Source of the DNA: Brienomyrus brachyistius
Taxonomy: Eukaryota > Chordata > Actinopteri > Osteoglossiformes > Mormyridae
DNA: 64,000 nucleotides
Direction of reading: 5' to 3'
Assembly: GCF_023856365.1 (NCBI RefSeq)
Contig: NC_064542.1
Coordinates: 6,565,363-6,629,362, forward strand
Shown here: piece by piece, positions 9,613 to 20,480 of the stretch
Position numbering within the stretch: position 1 is the first letter of the stretch
Layout of the letters: each line of letters opens with the position of its first letter
Notes under the pieces: model-generated
Told to the model about the DNA's origin: nothing
Database searches by the model: none
What the model saw: only the letters and a program-made list of their open reading frames with translations
Position numbers and translations under genes: made by a program

Positions 9613-11136
9613 TTATGTACACTTCTCGTTCCAGTTTTGGATGTACTGTATGGTTTTGTTAATAAACGTATCGCTCTTTAGTTTTTCATTAATTTTCAAC
9701 CTGCAGTTCTGTGGAAGAGCAAAGAAAAATTTCAGTGATTAGGCACTTACTACACTGATCGACCAATTAATGAATCATTCATCAACCTGGAAGCTTATCA
9801 TGTAAAATCTGTATTACTAAGTCCTGTATAGGAAGGTGATTATTTCACTTGTCAATGTTTTGTCATAGGGCCACTTACCTTCTTGGATGTCGGATGGTGC
9901 TTAATATCACGCACATTCTTAAAATTACTCCTTATGTTTTGTAAAATTTCAGAGGTCACATTGTTTTCCGGGAAACTGCCGAGCATGGACATCGTATTAC
10001 TGATAAAGTGTTGTAGGCAGATGCACTGGAGAAGAGAACAGGTGAAGGACATGAGAAGTGCTGAGAAAATACAGAAATGATGCAGAGACAGTGAGAAAAT
10101 GCCAGAGAGATTAATACTTACTGGGTATCTCATCATGCTCCTGTTGGGTAAACTGACACTGAAATCCTATGAAAGAGAACAGAGCCGATTAGCCTCTGAA
10201 CTGACTTATAACACACATAAACACACTGCACTTGTGTTTACACTCTCAGAAAAAGGGTAAAAATGTGTACCTTTGCTTGTCACTGGGACTGTACCCTCGT
10301 AAATGTACCTTTTAAGGTACAGAAATCGACTCTGAGCAACATCTCAAAGGTACAAACGGCATTAATGTACCATCAATGGTACAGACATGATCCTCAGAGT
10401 CCATTTCTGTACCTTAAAAGGTACATTTAGCTATAGGTATAGGGTACAACTGGGAGACCCTTGAGGGTACAGCCCCAGTGGCAAGCAAAGGTACAATTTT
10501 TCCCCCTTTTTTTCAGAGAGGGAAGTGAAATGCTTTTCCACCGCATGGATCATGCTGCAAAGGAGAGATGAAATACAAACACAAATAATGGAAAAAGACA
10601 ACTGGAGATAATTAAGATTAAAATAACAATACAAATAATCCTGTAAAACAAGAATAAGATAAAAGTAATCTAGAGCACAGTTCCTCAGATTCACAGCAAT
10701 CAGACACAGACAATTATTTTGATCTCCACCTCTACTGGAGTATCTATCAGCACATTGTTCTGGTGTGAAGATCCAAGGCCATCAGTGATGATACATTTTG
10801 AATGTGTCTTCCTTCGGTCTACTACCCACAATCAGTTTTGAATAGCTTTTAATCAGCTTTCACATTTTTCTGTTTTACGCTGTTCCACGGCTGTCTCACA
10901 CTTCTGTTGTTTGCAAACCAATAGCCGTGTCCCCAAAGTGACGTAAATACCATAGGAGTCAACAAACACAAACTCGCAGAAAGCCACCAACAGCGCATAC
11001 TTACAAAAGATAATGGCTGGTGCTTGGCGCGGAGCTCAAGAAGGTCTTTTCGAATCTCCTCCAGTTCCTCACTCAAGCTGTAAGTCAAAGCAGGAATCAT
11101 GAGAAGGACAATCAGGTAGATGGTGTTTTTCAGCAT
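9613..11136 (-). CDS. Four-exon helical cytokine, IL-5 family-like (IL-3/IL-5/GM-CSF related)
   Basis: Exons on the minus strand are 11136-11005, 10166-10122, 10025-9879 and 9708-9613. They encode 44, 15, 49 and 31 codons plus TAA; every intron is GT-AG and phase 0. The 139-residue product starts with a hydrophobic signal peptide (1-20, ending TYS), then a helix A (ELEEIRKDLLELRAKHQ, about 24-40). Cysteines lie at 60, 62, 110 and 138, and N-glycosylation sites at 52, 81 and 125. The tiny second exon and phase-0 introns are the hallmark of the IL-2/IL-4/IL-5/IL-21 class. Within it, one cysteine opening exon 3, a lysine-rich end of exon 3 followed at once by cysteine (KKNC), and a final TFINKTIQYIQNW helix resemble IL-5 (KKKC, then QFLDYLQEF). 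The IL-4/13 gene nearby supports that. IL-2 or IL-21-like identity remains possible. Expected role: secreted ligand of a class I cytokine receptor. Confidence 0.75.
10243..10520. mobile_element. Foldback (MITE-like) element in intron 1 of the IL-5-like gene
   Basis: The left arm beginning CTCTCAGAAAAAGGG and the right arm ending TTTTTTTCAGAGAG are imperfect reverse complements over about 90-120 bases. Matching inner landmarks are GTACCTTTGCTTG against CAAGCAAAGGTAC, and ACCTTTTAAGGTACAGAAAT against ATTTCTGTACCTTAAAAGGT. There is no coding capacity. The structure fits a non-autonomous DNA transposon; superfamily not assigned. Confidence 0.75.
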
Positions 11137-11262
11137 GTTGAGTCCTTGAGTGTCTCTTTCTGATTTTCATGAGGACACACAACGCTACATGCTGCATATA
11201 TACTGTATGTCAGCACAGGAAGTTTGGGTGGGTGGAGACTTGCCTTTACCATGAAGTCATAG
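11137..11262 (-). promoter_or_regulatory. Proximal promoter and 5' UTR of the IL-5-like gene
   Basis: On the minus strand a TATATATG-type TATA box covers about 11195-11202, some 60 bases upstream of the ATG at 11136, so a start site near 11170 is expected. Further upstream lie an ETS/STAT-like CTTCCTGTG, a CACCCACCC box and an AP-1/CRE-like ATGACTTCAT. These motif names are matches by eye; function is inferred. Confidence 0.5.
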
Positions 11263-11492
11263 GAAGAAGTGCATATATTCCTGTAGCATCGTCATATTAA
11301 TTAGCGTATTTCAGATAATCTGTGTTTATTTAACAATTTGTGTATGATTAGTGTCTAATCTCCCTTTAAAAAAGCGTAGCCTGTTAATCACATGCGGCGC
11401 ATATGCAGGTTTAAGAAATACTAGAAATTTAAGACTAAGCGAACCTTTGCTCTTGACAGGTGAATCCTTGCATGACATCACTTTACGGCATC

Positions 11493-11580
11493 TTCAGACC
11501 AGAAGGCTGCTGGTTAAAGTCCCCAGCAGAGCTTAGCCGCAGTGTCCCTGAACAGGGCACTTAGTCTTTACTGTTTGACT
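11493..11580 (+). repeat. tRNA-type SINE fragment
   Basis: A decayed B box (GGTTAAAGTCCCC) is followed by CTGAACAGGGCACTTAG, which resembles the body of the SINE at 5776-5920. No ends defined. Confidence 0.35.
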
Positions 11581-11599
11581 AAAGTATCTCTTCTTGTGT

Positions 11600-13150
11600 T
11601 ACAGCCCTGCTTCAGGTTTCTTGGTTGGTGGTTCTTGTTTCAGGTTCTCCAGCCCTCTGCACCTGAATCTCGCCTTTGGGCAGCGCGTCTGGAAGCCGCC
11701 CACCCAGTCAGCGGCAATCCCACTGCTTCCCATTTCCTGCAGTGGCCTGTCCAGTGATCTCAGGGACCAGCGTGCAGAGAACTTGGCGTTATGGGTGGAT
11801 GGCTCACTCCTGGGGTGCTCTGCTTTGGACTCTGGTACTGAAAGCCAATAAGTCTGTTTTTACCAAGTCCGAGTCCTTCTTGCAACACTCGTGTGATCCA
11901 TTACACTAAAAAGCTAACACTGTAAAAGAATGTAAAACCTCCGATTTTCCCAATGTGGTGGACTGTAAAGGCCATTCGATCCATTCATTGCTTATGGACA
12001 TATTTTACTTGCACCGTTGCAGAAAAAAAATTACCAATGATGCTGTAACACTGACCAAAGCAGCCAAAATGGAAACATGCAGCGTGACTAGCTGTGGTTT
12101 CACACAGGACATCATGCAGGCGCTGACGATTCACATTAAGAGTTACGCTCCAACTCACTTGCTTACCAGATAATTGCAGATTTATTAGCAAATAAGAGGA
12201 AAAACCTTTTTTTTTTTTCTTTTTTTTTTGGGGGGGGGGGGTGCTTTAAAAGAGTATTTCACATGACCAGCTTTACAACAGTAGGCAGTGGAGTCTCCCA
12301 GCACTGACGTGAGCTGACCGCTGCCTTTGGGGGATACAGATCTACTTAGTGACCATCATCGACCAAGAACATGAGACGTCTTGGACACCCAAGAATCAAA
12401 AATATTTTAAAAAAAAAACCTTCATTGTAAGAGTGATGTCACACTTCTGCATTGTAGAGAAATGTGTGAAATAGAAGATACACTGGGAAAGAGGATATTC
12501 AACTGCTCGGCGGTTTGGGTGGGAAGCTTCTCAGTGACGGGGAGCATCGTCCATAACCCACGGAGTTTCTGAATCATCTGTCAACCCAAGGAGATCCCAT
12601 GGACTCCGTTGACCGCAAAAAAAGAAAGATGCATTTCCTGCGCCACCTCGCATCTGGGGGACGGGAAGGTAATGTGTGAAGTGCAGAGGCTGCTGACACC
12701 ACACTCTCTTACCGGGTGTCCCATGCAGTCTGGGGGCAGGGGGATTTCTCGCACATTAAACATGTTTAAATATATCTGGTGTGTTACTCGGCAAGCTGAG
12801 AGTGATGTAATATGTCATGACACCAGTGTGGTACACCATGTGCCATGTTGGTATCATGTCAAACAACTTTCAGTGCTGAAAGAAAATTTTAATTTTAAGT
12901 GAATTCATGAAAATCTGCGAATGTCTGGCCAAGTACTTTTGTGTCAGAAAATCAAATTTGCTATCAACTAAAAACATGTGGTAACACTAACATGCCAGTC
13001 ATCCTTACCAGAGTCCCAGTATGCAGTACCAGCCTTTTCATGTCTCAGCAATAGGTTCTGCTTGAAAATGCCCCAAAATACCAGTATTTCCACTATTCAG
13101 TTTTCAACCATTTAGATAAGAGGCTTAACCTTGTGAATAACTACATTTGT
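11600..13150. other. Upstream flank of the IL-5-like gene, no exon recognised
   Basis: Overlapping short frames on both strands show no domain. At about 12209-12241 a poly-T run passes into poly-G, a likely simple-repeat or assembly-weak point. No tandem repeat found. Confidence 0.4.
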
Positions 13151-13159
13151 TATTATATT

Positions 13160-13432
13160 ATTATCCATCCATCCATCCATCCATCCATTTTCTGTAACCA
13201 CTTATTCTTATCCAGGGTCATGAGGGCCTAACCTGGAGGCTACGGGGGCAGGGCAGGGAACAACCCTGCATGGGGGGCCACCCCTTCGCAGGGCAAACTG
13301 ACACACCAGTCACACACACATGTACATCTACGGGCAATTTGGTAACTCCAGTCAGCCTCAGCATGTTTTTGGCTGTGGGGGCAAACCGGAAGACCCGGAG
13401 GAAACCCGACAATGACATGGGGAGAACATCCC
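13160..13432 (-). repeat. tRNA-headed fish SINE, family A, 5'-truncated
   Basis: In reverse orientation this starts with a (TCCA)n tail and continues through the body, including GGGAACAACCC, CGCAGGGCA, AGCCTCAGCATG and GACATGGGGAGAACAT. The same body occurs at 26.7, 31.8, 33.8 and 35.1 kb. The A/B-box head is missing here. Confidence 0.75.
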
Positions 13433-13769
13433 ACATAACAAGATGAGTCTGAGCCGGATCTGGACCAAATGTTGTTCAGAAATTGCTGCAGTTCCGGCCC
13501 ACTGTCTTTTTGCGGACCAATGTTGGTGTGAATCTGCTTTTTGGGTTTGAAACAGATAAGGGCCACATGAGGACATCGAATGTTACCAAATCTGGCCCGT
13601 ATCGGCACCAGAGTCAAAAGTTAAACTCAGAGCAGCTTCCAGTGGGGGCAGTGAGCCCCAGCAGAGAACACTGCACATTAGGAGGCCCTGCACTGCGACC
13701 GCCAAGCTGTAGACACAGCTACAATATTTCTCTTATACCTTCCCCATAGTTTACAAATCAGACAACATG

Positions 13770-13915
13770 CAGCACCCCCAGAGGTGGCGGTTAAAGGCCT
13801 TGCTTAAGGGCCCACAGATATGCAGACGTTATACCAGAGCCGGGACTCGAACCAGGGACCTCCTGCTCACGAGCACAGAGACGTAACCCACAAAACCACT
13901 CGCCAGCCACATAGA
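13770..13915 (-). repeat. tRNA-derived SINE with intact B box
   Basis: The minus strand carries GGTTCGAGTCCCGG (B box; plus-strand positions about 13840-13853), an upstream GAGTGGTTTTGTGGGTTACG that could be the A-box region, and the body string GGGCCCTTAAGCAAGGCC. It resembles the SINE at 5776 more than family A. Confidence 0.6.
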
Positions 13916-13929
13916 TGAAGGGAGGATTC

Positions 13930-14960
13930 AGGATCAGTCAGTCTAGAAAAAGAAAAGTGTGAGCTACATTTAACAAAGAAAGATGCTTCATTTACACAAG
14001 TACATGTACATTGGAATGCTTCTCTTCACTACCATCATCTCATCCTTCGTAGCTTGGGGGTCACAGTGCAGGGCCACCTAATGTGCAGCATTCTCTGCTA
14101 AGGCTGGAGGCTGCAGCTGCCATCTTCAGCCATGTCATCTAAAGATATTCTGTGGATGTTTTTGCAGACTTCCAGGAACATCTCACAGGTCAGTGATTCT
14201 CAGACTGTGGGGCGCCGAGATGATTTTCTGAATATTCTATAATAAAGTTTCTTCGGATAATGATACCTTTAATATCCTGCAGTATTTTCACTTGGCTGAA
14301 TTTATTATTGGCCAATTTGATATCAAGCAAGTCACACAGGGCTCCAGGGACGCGAGATAACCGGGGCGCGCCTGTTGGCAATGTGCTCACAACCAATCTA
14401 GGTAGTAATGAATGTGTATTAAAATCGTTGATCAGCTTATTTTGTAACAGTACTTGAGGGCACACAAAATCTTAGTGGCAACCAGGGGCATAGTTAGAGA
14501 AGAAAGGAGAAAGTTATTCATGACTTAAAGCAATATAAACATTTATTCGGGGGGGGGGGGGGGGGCTACAAAACATTTTAGTGTTTTAGGGTTAAACGTT
14601 AATATAATAACGACTACGATGTTGCTAGGTGACAGAAATTTCTCAGCTCCAGTATAATATTGTGGGACCACCGTCGTATGTGGTCTGTTTACCGAAACAT
14701 GGATATGCAGTGCATGACTATCTATGATTGGCTCACTGATAAACAAATGCGAAACACTTTTTTCTCTCATTTATGTAGGTGGCGTAAAGCGAACGTTTGT
14801 AAAGGAAGGGATATTCACTTTATATCAGTCTCCACAACCATAAACAGAATGGGGATCATGAGGTACAACAGCATACGCATGGAAACAAAAACTAAATTCA
14901 GCTAAGATTGGTACTGTTGGGTTTGATACACAGATCGTCAGTATTTACTGAATATTAAAA
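13930..14960. other. Spacer with poly-G tract, no gene
   Basis: A poly-G run of about 18 sits at 14549-14566. Small frames either side show no recognisable domain. Confidence 0.4.
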
Positions 14961-14969
14961 TATGACAAA

Positions 14970-15385
14970 AAGACAAGCAAACCTCAGATTAGGGACACGC
15001 GGTCCAGTCCCACCCTCCGGAAATGGCTATCCATCTGCTGTAGCCAGGTGTTACGTGGCCTGGTCCAGCCCCTCGGGTCCTCAGCGTCGAGGATCCTGCA
15101 AGCCGGGTCACCCTGAGGGAAATGGACCACATGGCTATAGTACCGTAACAGAAGCTCCCTCACCATGTAGGTAATGTGCCTCATTCAGGACTCCTCTAGC
15201 GATCAAACGTTCAACACAAAGTCAAACTATTGGTACCCATGGATTCTCATAAGAGACACAGTACTGAAGGAGTCCAGTCTTCTCAGCTCACTGGCTAGCG
15301 TCCATGTCTAACAGCCATACAGCAAGACAGGGAGCACCAGGACTCTAAAGGCTTGGACCTTCGTCCTCTTACAAAGACATCGGGA
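14970..15385 (-). pseudogene. LINE reverse-transcriptase C-terminal remnant
   Basis: Minus-strand reading gives MRHITYMVRELLLRYYSHV followed by a DPRGWTRPR segment. This is characteristic of the extreme C-terminus of a fish non-LTR retrotransposon ORF2 (MRHITCIVRER-type consensus, known to me from annotated fish LINEs). Further upstream (higher coordinates) the frame breaks repeatedly but pieces such as DVFVRGR persist to about 15380. It is a dead, frame-damaged fragment. Confidence 0.6.
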
Positions 15386-15399
15386 TCACTACACACTCC

Positions 15400-16900
15400 T
15401 TTCCAGCGACCAAAGGGGCAGCAAAGGGACAAAGCCTCTGGCTTAGACAGAGCAGGATGGGACAGGACAAGGCAGGAGAGGACATAACACCAGATGGGAA
15501 CCAATCCAGGGCACAGGACAAGAATCAGGGCAACCAACTAGGAGGACAACCAACACAATATAGACCAGGACAGGGTAGACAGGTGAAGCAACCATGAGAA
15601 CAGAAATACAGTAGAGGGAACACAAGCCACAGTGAAACAAAACAGAACTGGGTGAAGAAACAGGATGGGGCAGGACAAATAGCAGGATGACATGGAACAG
15701 GCATGGGCTGGAATTGGGACCAACAGGAGGGACACAGAACAAGAGCAGAAGGTGCCCAGGGGCTGTCAGGGCTGGAGGGTGCTAAAGGAGCTGGAGTGCA
15801 CCAAGTGGTCTGCAGGACAGGAACAGGAGGATGCTGAGGAGACTATAGGCCTGGAACAGGAGGATGAGGGACCTGCTGGACTGGAGGTGTCATGGTAAAC
15901 CTCCACCAGACAGCAACATGGAAGGTGTCCAAGTGGACATCTCTGGGCAGACCTGGGTCAGGGCAGTGGGCCCGAACAGCATGCCCCTGTCTCCCTCTTC
16001 TGGAGATACATCCAGTCAGCCCCTCTTTGTGACCTGAGCCTGCACCGCCGACTGCATCAGGGATTGTGACCAGGCCGGCGAGACCGTTTGGCAGAAGTGA
16101 TAACCCATGGAATAGGACTAAGGGCAAGGCCCAGAAGGTCCCACTCCAAGTCCTTCAGAGCAGTATCCTCTGGGTTCAACCCCTCTGGGTGGTGGCGACT
16201 GGGGAGTCAGGCATTGACTCGATGGTGACTGGCAAGGGATGAGGAGACCAGCTGAGTGATGGCAGGAGACAAGGCAGGTGTCAGCAAGGAGTCAGAAGAC
16301 AAGTCGGGTGCTGATGCGACAGCCGGTGACTGAGGTGGAAGCTGATGGGATGGCAAGCGCCTGTGAGCAGGGTGAAGCCGGGACCCCTGGAGGTGAGTAG
16401 GGAAAAGCCAGGACAATTGTAGTACGAGGGAGACAGCTCTCTGGACCAGAAACCTGCAGCGTAGGCAAAGTGGCCCTCTCTGGGTTGGGTGTGGAAGTGC
16501 TCTCTCCTGGGCCGGGCATGACAGTAACCTTTCCTAGACTGGACATAAGAGGATTAGATGGAGCACCAGAGACCTCATCTGGGCTGAGCACTAGCTGAGC
16601 GGTAGGGACCTCACCTGAGTTAGACACTAGCAGCATTGGGTCTAGTGTGATGGGCTTGGGTGAGGGTTCAGTCTGCTTCCTCCTCTTTTGTCTCCCTCAG
16701 CTAGAGATACCGATTGGATCAGCAGCTGGCTGTGGGGGAGCCAGTGGGTGGATTTGGGACACATAGGTCTAGGAAGCACTTAAATACATGACTAATGAGG
16801 GAGCAAATAAGAGGCAGCTGGAAGAGATTAACACAAGGGCAGGAATGAGAGGCAAGACAAATGAGCACCAGGCATGGTTTGCTAGAGCCTCTTGTTAGCC
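15400..16900. repeat. A/G-rich, probably transposon-derived segment
   Basis: Purine-rich on the plus strand, with recurrent GGACAGGACA/GGAACAGGATG words, and cytosine-rich frames on the minus strand. Near 16779 it ends in the GAAGCACTTAAATACA motif shared with 2.1 kb. This suggests non-coding DNA from a larger retroelement, but no LTR, TIR or protein domain is identifiable. Confidence 0.35.
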
Positions 16901-17020
16901 TATATTAGAGCACATTTCCACCGTCCCAGGTACTATACTTTTGGTACTTTCTCGAAGTACAGTATGTGTATATATAGTGTATATACATAGTGTAAATATA
17001 CAGTTATATGTATATAAGAG

Positions 17021-17900
17021 CTGTCAGTTGATACATTTTTTAATCACAATGAATTGCATAGACAGTGATTAATCACATATTCAATAATATTACAATTTGT
17101 TGAAAATACATTATGTTCTACAGAAAAAAAAGATTATTGCCAAAATGAAACAACACAAAGTTACTAAGTGAGTAAGTGCGCTCCTCCTTGTCATATAATG
17201 GTGGCGGCAGTTCTTAATTACTATAACTATCTGTTTAAGGGAAAGACGGGAAAAAGGCTGAGTAAGGTACAGTACAAAGTAAAGTGAAGTAACGGGGAAA
17301 GAGCAGGAAGCAGACGATCCATAGATAGAGATTACATTACACTGATTTCAACAGAGTCACTGCTGCATTCCTTCACTTCTTATACATCAAGAACAATTAC
17401 AGTTAATTTTTAAATGCAGTCAGGTAGCAACATATTCTACAAATCTGCATGTGTGGATAAAATACACGTCCAGAATAACTGTTAATGAGACTTCATAGTC
17501 ATAAAATGAATTAATGAAGTGGCAGACAAGAGAAGAATGTTTCTATGTGTGTGTGTTTTTAAATCTACTTATGAATAGCTTTAAGGATGAAATTCTGAAT
17601 GACTCCAATGTGAATTTTCCCTCACTCTTCGTAACGGTGGAGTCAAATTCACCATTTAAAAGATATATTTGTAATGAGTCATGTAATGAGCCAGAAATAA
17701 CAAAAGACTTTCTGTCTTTATTAAGCGTCGCTAATCAACGTCATAAAACGAGTGTTCTTGCACATGCATTGTCCAAATCGGGCCACGATGTCCTGACACA
17801 AACTGGGCTCCACGGTAGGCTGTGGAAGTGTACGTTAACGCGATTAAAAAAATAACACATATTATCTTAAAATTAATCACACACGCTAACTTTGATAGTT
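17021..17900. mobile_element. hAT-like non-autonomous element or remnant
   Basis: The left end reads GAGCTGTCAGTTGATACA followed by a TTTTTTAATCACAATGAATTG segment split by GATTAATCACAT. The right end has TTAACGCGATTAAAAAAATA, ATTAATCACACACG and ACTTTGATAG. ATTAATC/TTAATCG-rich subterminal DNA with a CTGTCA-type end is typical of a common vertebrate hAT family. The 113-codon frame at 17514-17855 shows no transposase motif and is probably fortuitous. An 8-bp target duplication was not confirmed. Confidence 0.5.
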
Positions 17901-17964
17901 TATGTGTGTATATATATCTAGTTCTTCGTCGGGAGTGTGGGAGGAGTAAGGGAATAAGGATTAG

Positions 17965-18152
17965 ATGCTTAGATAATAGATGGTTAATAGATAGATGGTT
18001 AGATGATTAAATCATAGATGATTAGATGATAGATGATTAGATGATAGATGATTAGATGATAGATAATAGATGTTTGGATGATAGATGATTAGATGATAGA
18101 TGATTAGATGATAGATGATTAGATGATAGATGATTAGATGATAGATGATAGA
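17965..18152. repeat. 15-bp minisatellite (AGATGATTAGATGAT-like)
   Basis: GATGATTAGATGATA-type units repeat for about 12 copies with small variants, flanked by looser TAGATGGT repeats. Confidence 0.9.
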
Positions 18153-18159
18153 GGGGGGT

Positions 18160-20230
18160 GGCGGGGAATACATGGCTGTCATTCTGACAGCCCCCTATCC
18201 AGTTAATATCATTCTCAGGACCCCAGGATCTGAGTACTTATTATCTACTTTTTTTAGGTGATACTATTGCTTAGTGGCCCCCCTCACGGTCGTCCTAAAA
18301 GGCAGCCTTTCACACTGAGGTTTGCTCAAGCAGATGTCTGAAGTGTACTGCCATGGGTCTGTATAGCATATGGACAGAGTTCCCTTGAGCAAACCCAACA
18401 AAACAGAAGTGACCAAACAAAAAATGTACCGCAATCAGAGATAAATTAGTTAATAAGATGGTCGTATTGCATCTGGCAGCAATGATTTGCCCCTCTTGGG
18501 GAGCTGCACTGGGCCTTACTGGCTTTCTATGGAAGGGTTAGTAATTTTTAGAACATGCAAATATAAGTTCCGCTAAACGTTTCACTGAACCAGAAAAAGG
18601 CATGCAGCGAGAAAAAAAACTCCTCGTATCTTCCTAGATAGTGCCTCTGCCAGCTAGTAGCCCTTCACACGTGCGACTCTCATGATGAGGCAGCAGGCAC
18701 AGAAACACGATACTCTGACTAAACATTTCATACCAAACATCAGCGCAAGCTGATTCATTGTCGGACAACAAATGATGGAAGTTCAACATATTTTTAATAG
18801 CATTCTTGAGTCAAGTCTATAATAAACATAAAACTGAACATTACTGTACATATACTGACCTTCATCATACAAGCTATTAGAGCTAAGCATTCAGTTGGGA
18901 GGGGGGGATCCTGTCATTGGCAGAACTGAGCTGTGTAAGGGGCTCAGCACAGCAGATATCGTGGACATGAACAAGAAGTGCAAAGTGCAGGTGGATGTTT
19001 GATAGTTGTATTTCAAATAATGCAACCAAATGCACAATAAAAATGTCTTCACAAATTATGTATTTCTCAGTTTCTCATATGAGCTATGCTTTATATTAAG
19101 GGACGGATGCAGACCTATATCTTCTTGTACGGCAGATTAACCGTAGCAAGTACCAGACCTGCAAAGCACGTCTTTTTTCTTCTTCTTCAAAACGGTTCCA
19201 GAAAGACGCCAGGCCAACAACACAGTGCCCAGGTGATTCTCATGAGGCTTTTGTGACCCGCAGACTGCCAAGTGATTAAACGTTTATCTAAACATTTTCT
19301 TCTAGTATAGTGGTCACCCAACTGGTCATCTCACTACCCATGAATCTAGTAGTCTGCTGGAATTTAAAGGGAGAAACGTGCAAAAATAGAAAAGCATTTT
19401 GAACAACTAACTCAATATTCGTCTTCATCAGTACTGACTCAAATGGAAAACTGCTGAAATACGTGCAACCCTCAATGCCGGTGACAGTTTCCCTCGGCTG
19501 AACGACTTTGTCTTACACCATCAGTACGAAGAAAAAGGAAATGGGCTGAGTGAGAAACCAACAGAGAGGAGTTTTGAATTTGTTGAGCAGTACGACGCTC
19601 TTCAGTGTCCTTTTCTGGAACCGATGAGCCTGTAGTGGGACTTTTTCTCGACATTTTAGTGGGTGGAGACAGGGGGGGGATTTTGAACAGTAGGGAGGAT
19701 TTTTTTTTGACAAACTGCTGAACTTATCTGAGATTGTTTCACCACCAAATACCATTAGGGGAATGTCGGGGATGCACTGGATTCCCAGTGTGGCCATTAA
19801 GAATCCACCAGGTAACCTGAAACCTGCGGTCAAGAAAAAGAGGGGAAACCCCATCACATGTGAGCAGAATGGCAATCAAGCTCCTCAACCTACATCATAT
19901 ACCCACACGATGAACTCATGTCTATTCGCACGAAGAGACCAATAGTAGATGACTGCTCTACCATACAAAATGATGTGGATTGCAGAAGAAAACTCGTTGG
20001 GCAACTAAGTCATGGAGGAAAGTCATTCCCATGCAGATGCCACATGTTTTCAGATTCTTAGTTTATTGTGCCCTGTAACATATTAGCACACTTAAGCACA
20101 ATGTGATATGGTAAGTATGAATGTTCTTCTTCATGCCTCGGTAAAGACTGTCTGCAGTTACCATGGACTCCCTCCATGACCCATGACTAGCTGTAAATCC
20201 ACCTACAGACCTCCTAAGGCTCATTAATGT
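18160..20230. other. Spacer without recognised gene or repeat
   Basis: Frames up to about 120 codons (for example minus strand 19513-19875) have no motif, signal peptide or exon structure that I recognise. Base composition is ordinary. Confidence 0.35.
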
Positions 20231-20235
20231 CCAGG

Positions 20236-20402
20236 GGCCTGTACTACGAAGCGGGGTTACTGGCTTATCGGGGTAACTTGTCGGATTTAAGGTAGTCTGT
20301 GTGAAATGTAAGTAAAGGAATATGAAGTCCATTTAAACTGTGGTACATTAAATCCGACAAGTAACCCCGATAAGCCAGTAACCCCACTTCGTAGTACAGG
20401 CC
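20236..20402. mobile_element. 167-bp foldback MITE with 55-bp arms
   Basis: The arms at 20236-20290 and 20348-20402 are reverse complements with only two mismatches, beginning GGCCTGTACTACGAAGC, around a 57-bp loop. Low arm divergence suggests a fairly recent insertion or gene-conversion-like maintenance. No target-site duplication is evident, so the superfamily is left open. Confidence 0.85.
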
Positions 20403-20480
20403 ACAACTCCTGTCTTTTGGAGCTCTGACATTGTCAATGACTGTGCTTCTGGTCATTGCTTTACATGCCGGGCCCCTGTC

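Noticed and set aside
9613..11136. Assignment of the minus-strand cytokine as IL-2 or IL-21
   Set aside because: Exon plan is compatible, but the cysteine spacing, KKNC junction and the IL-4/13 neighbour fit the IL-5 family better; kept as an alternative rather than the call.
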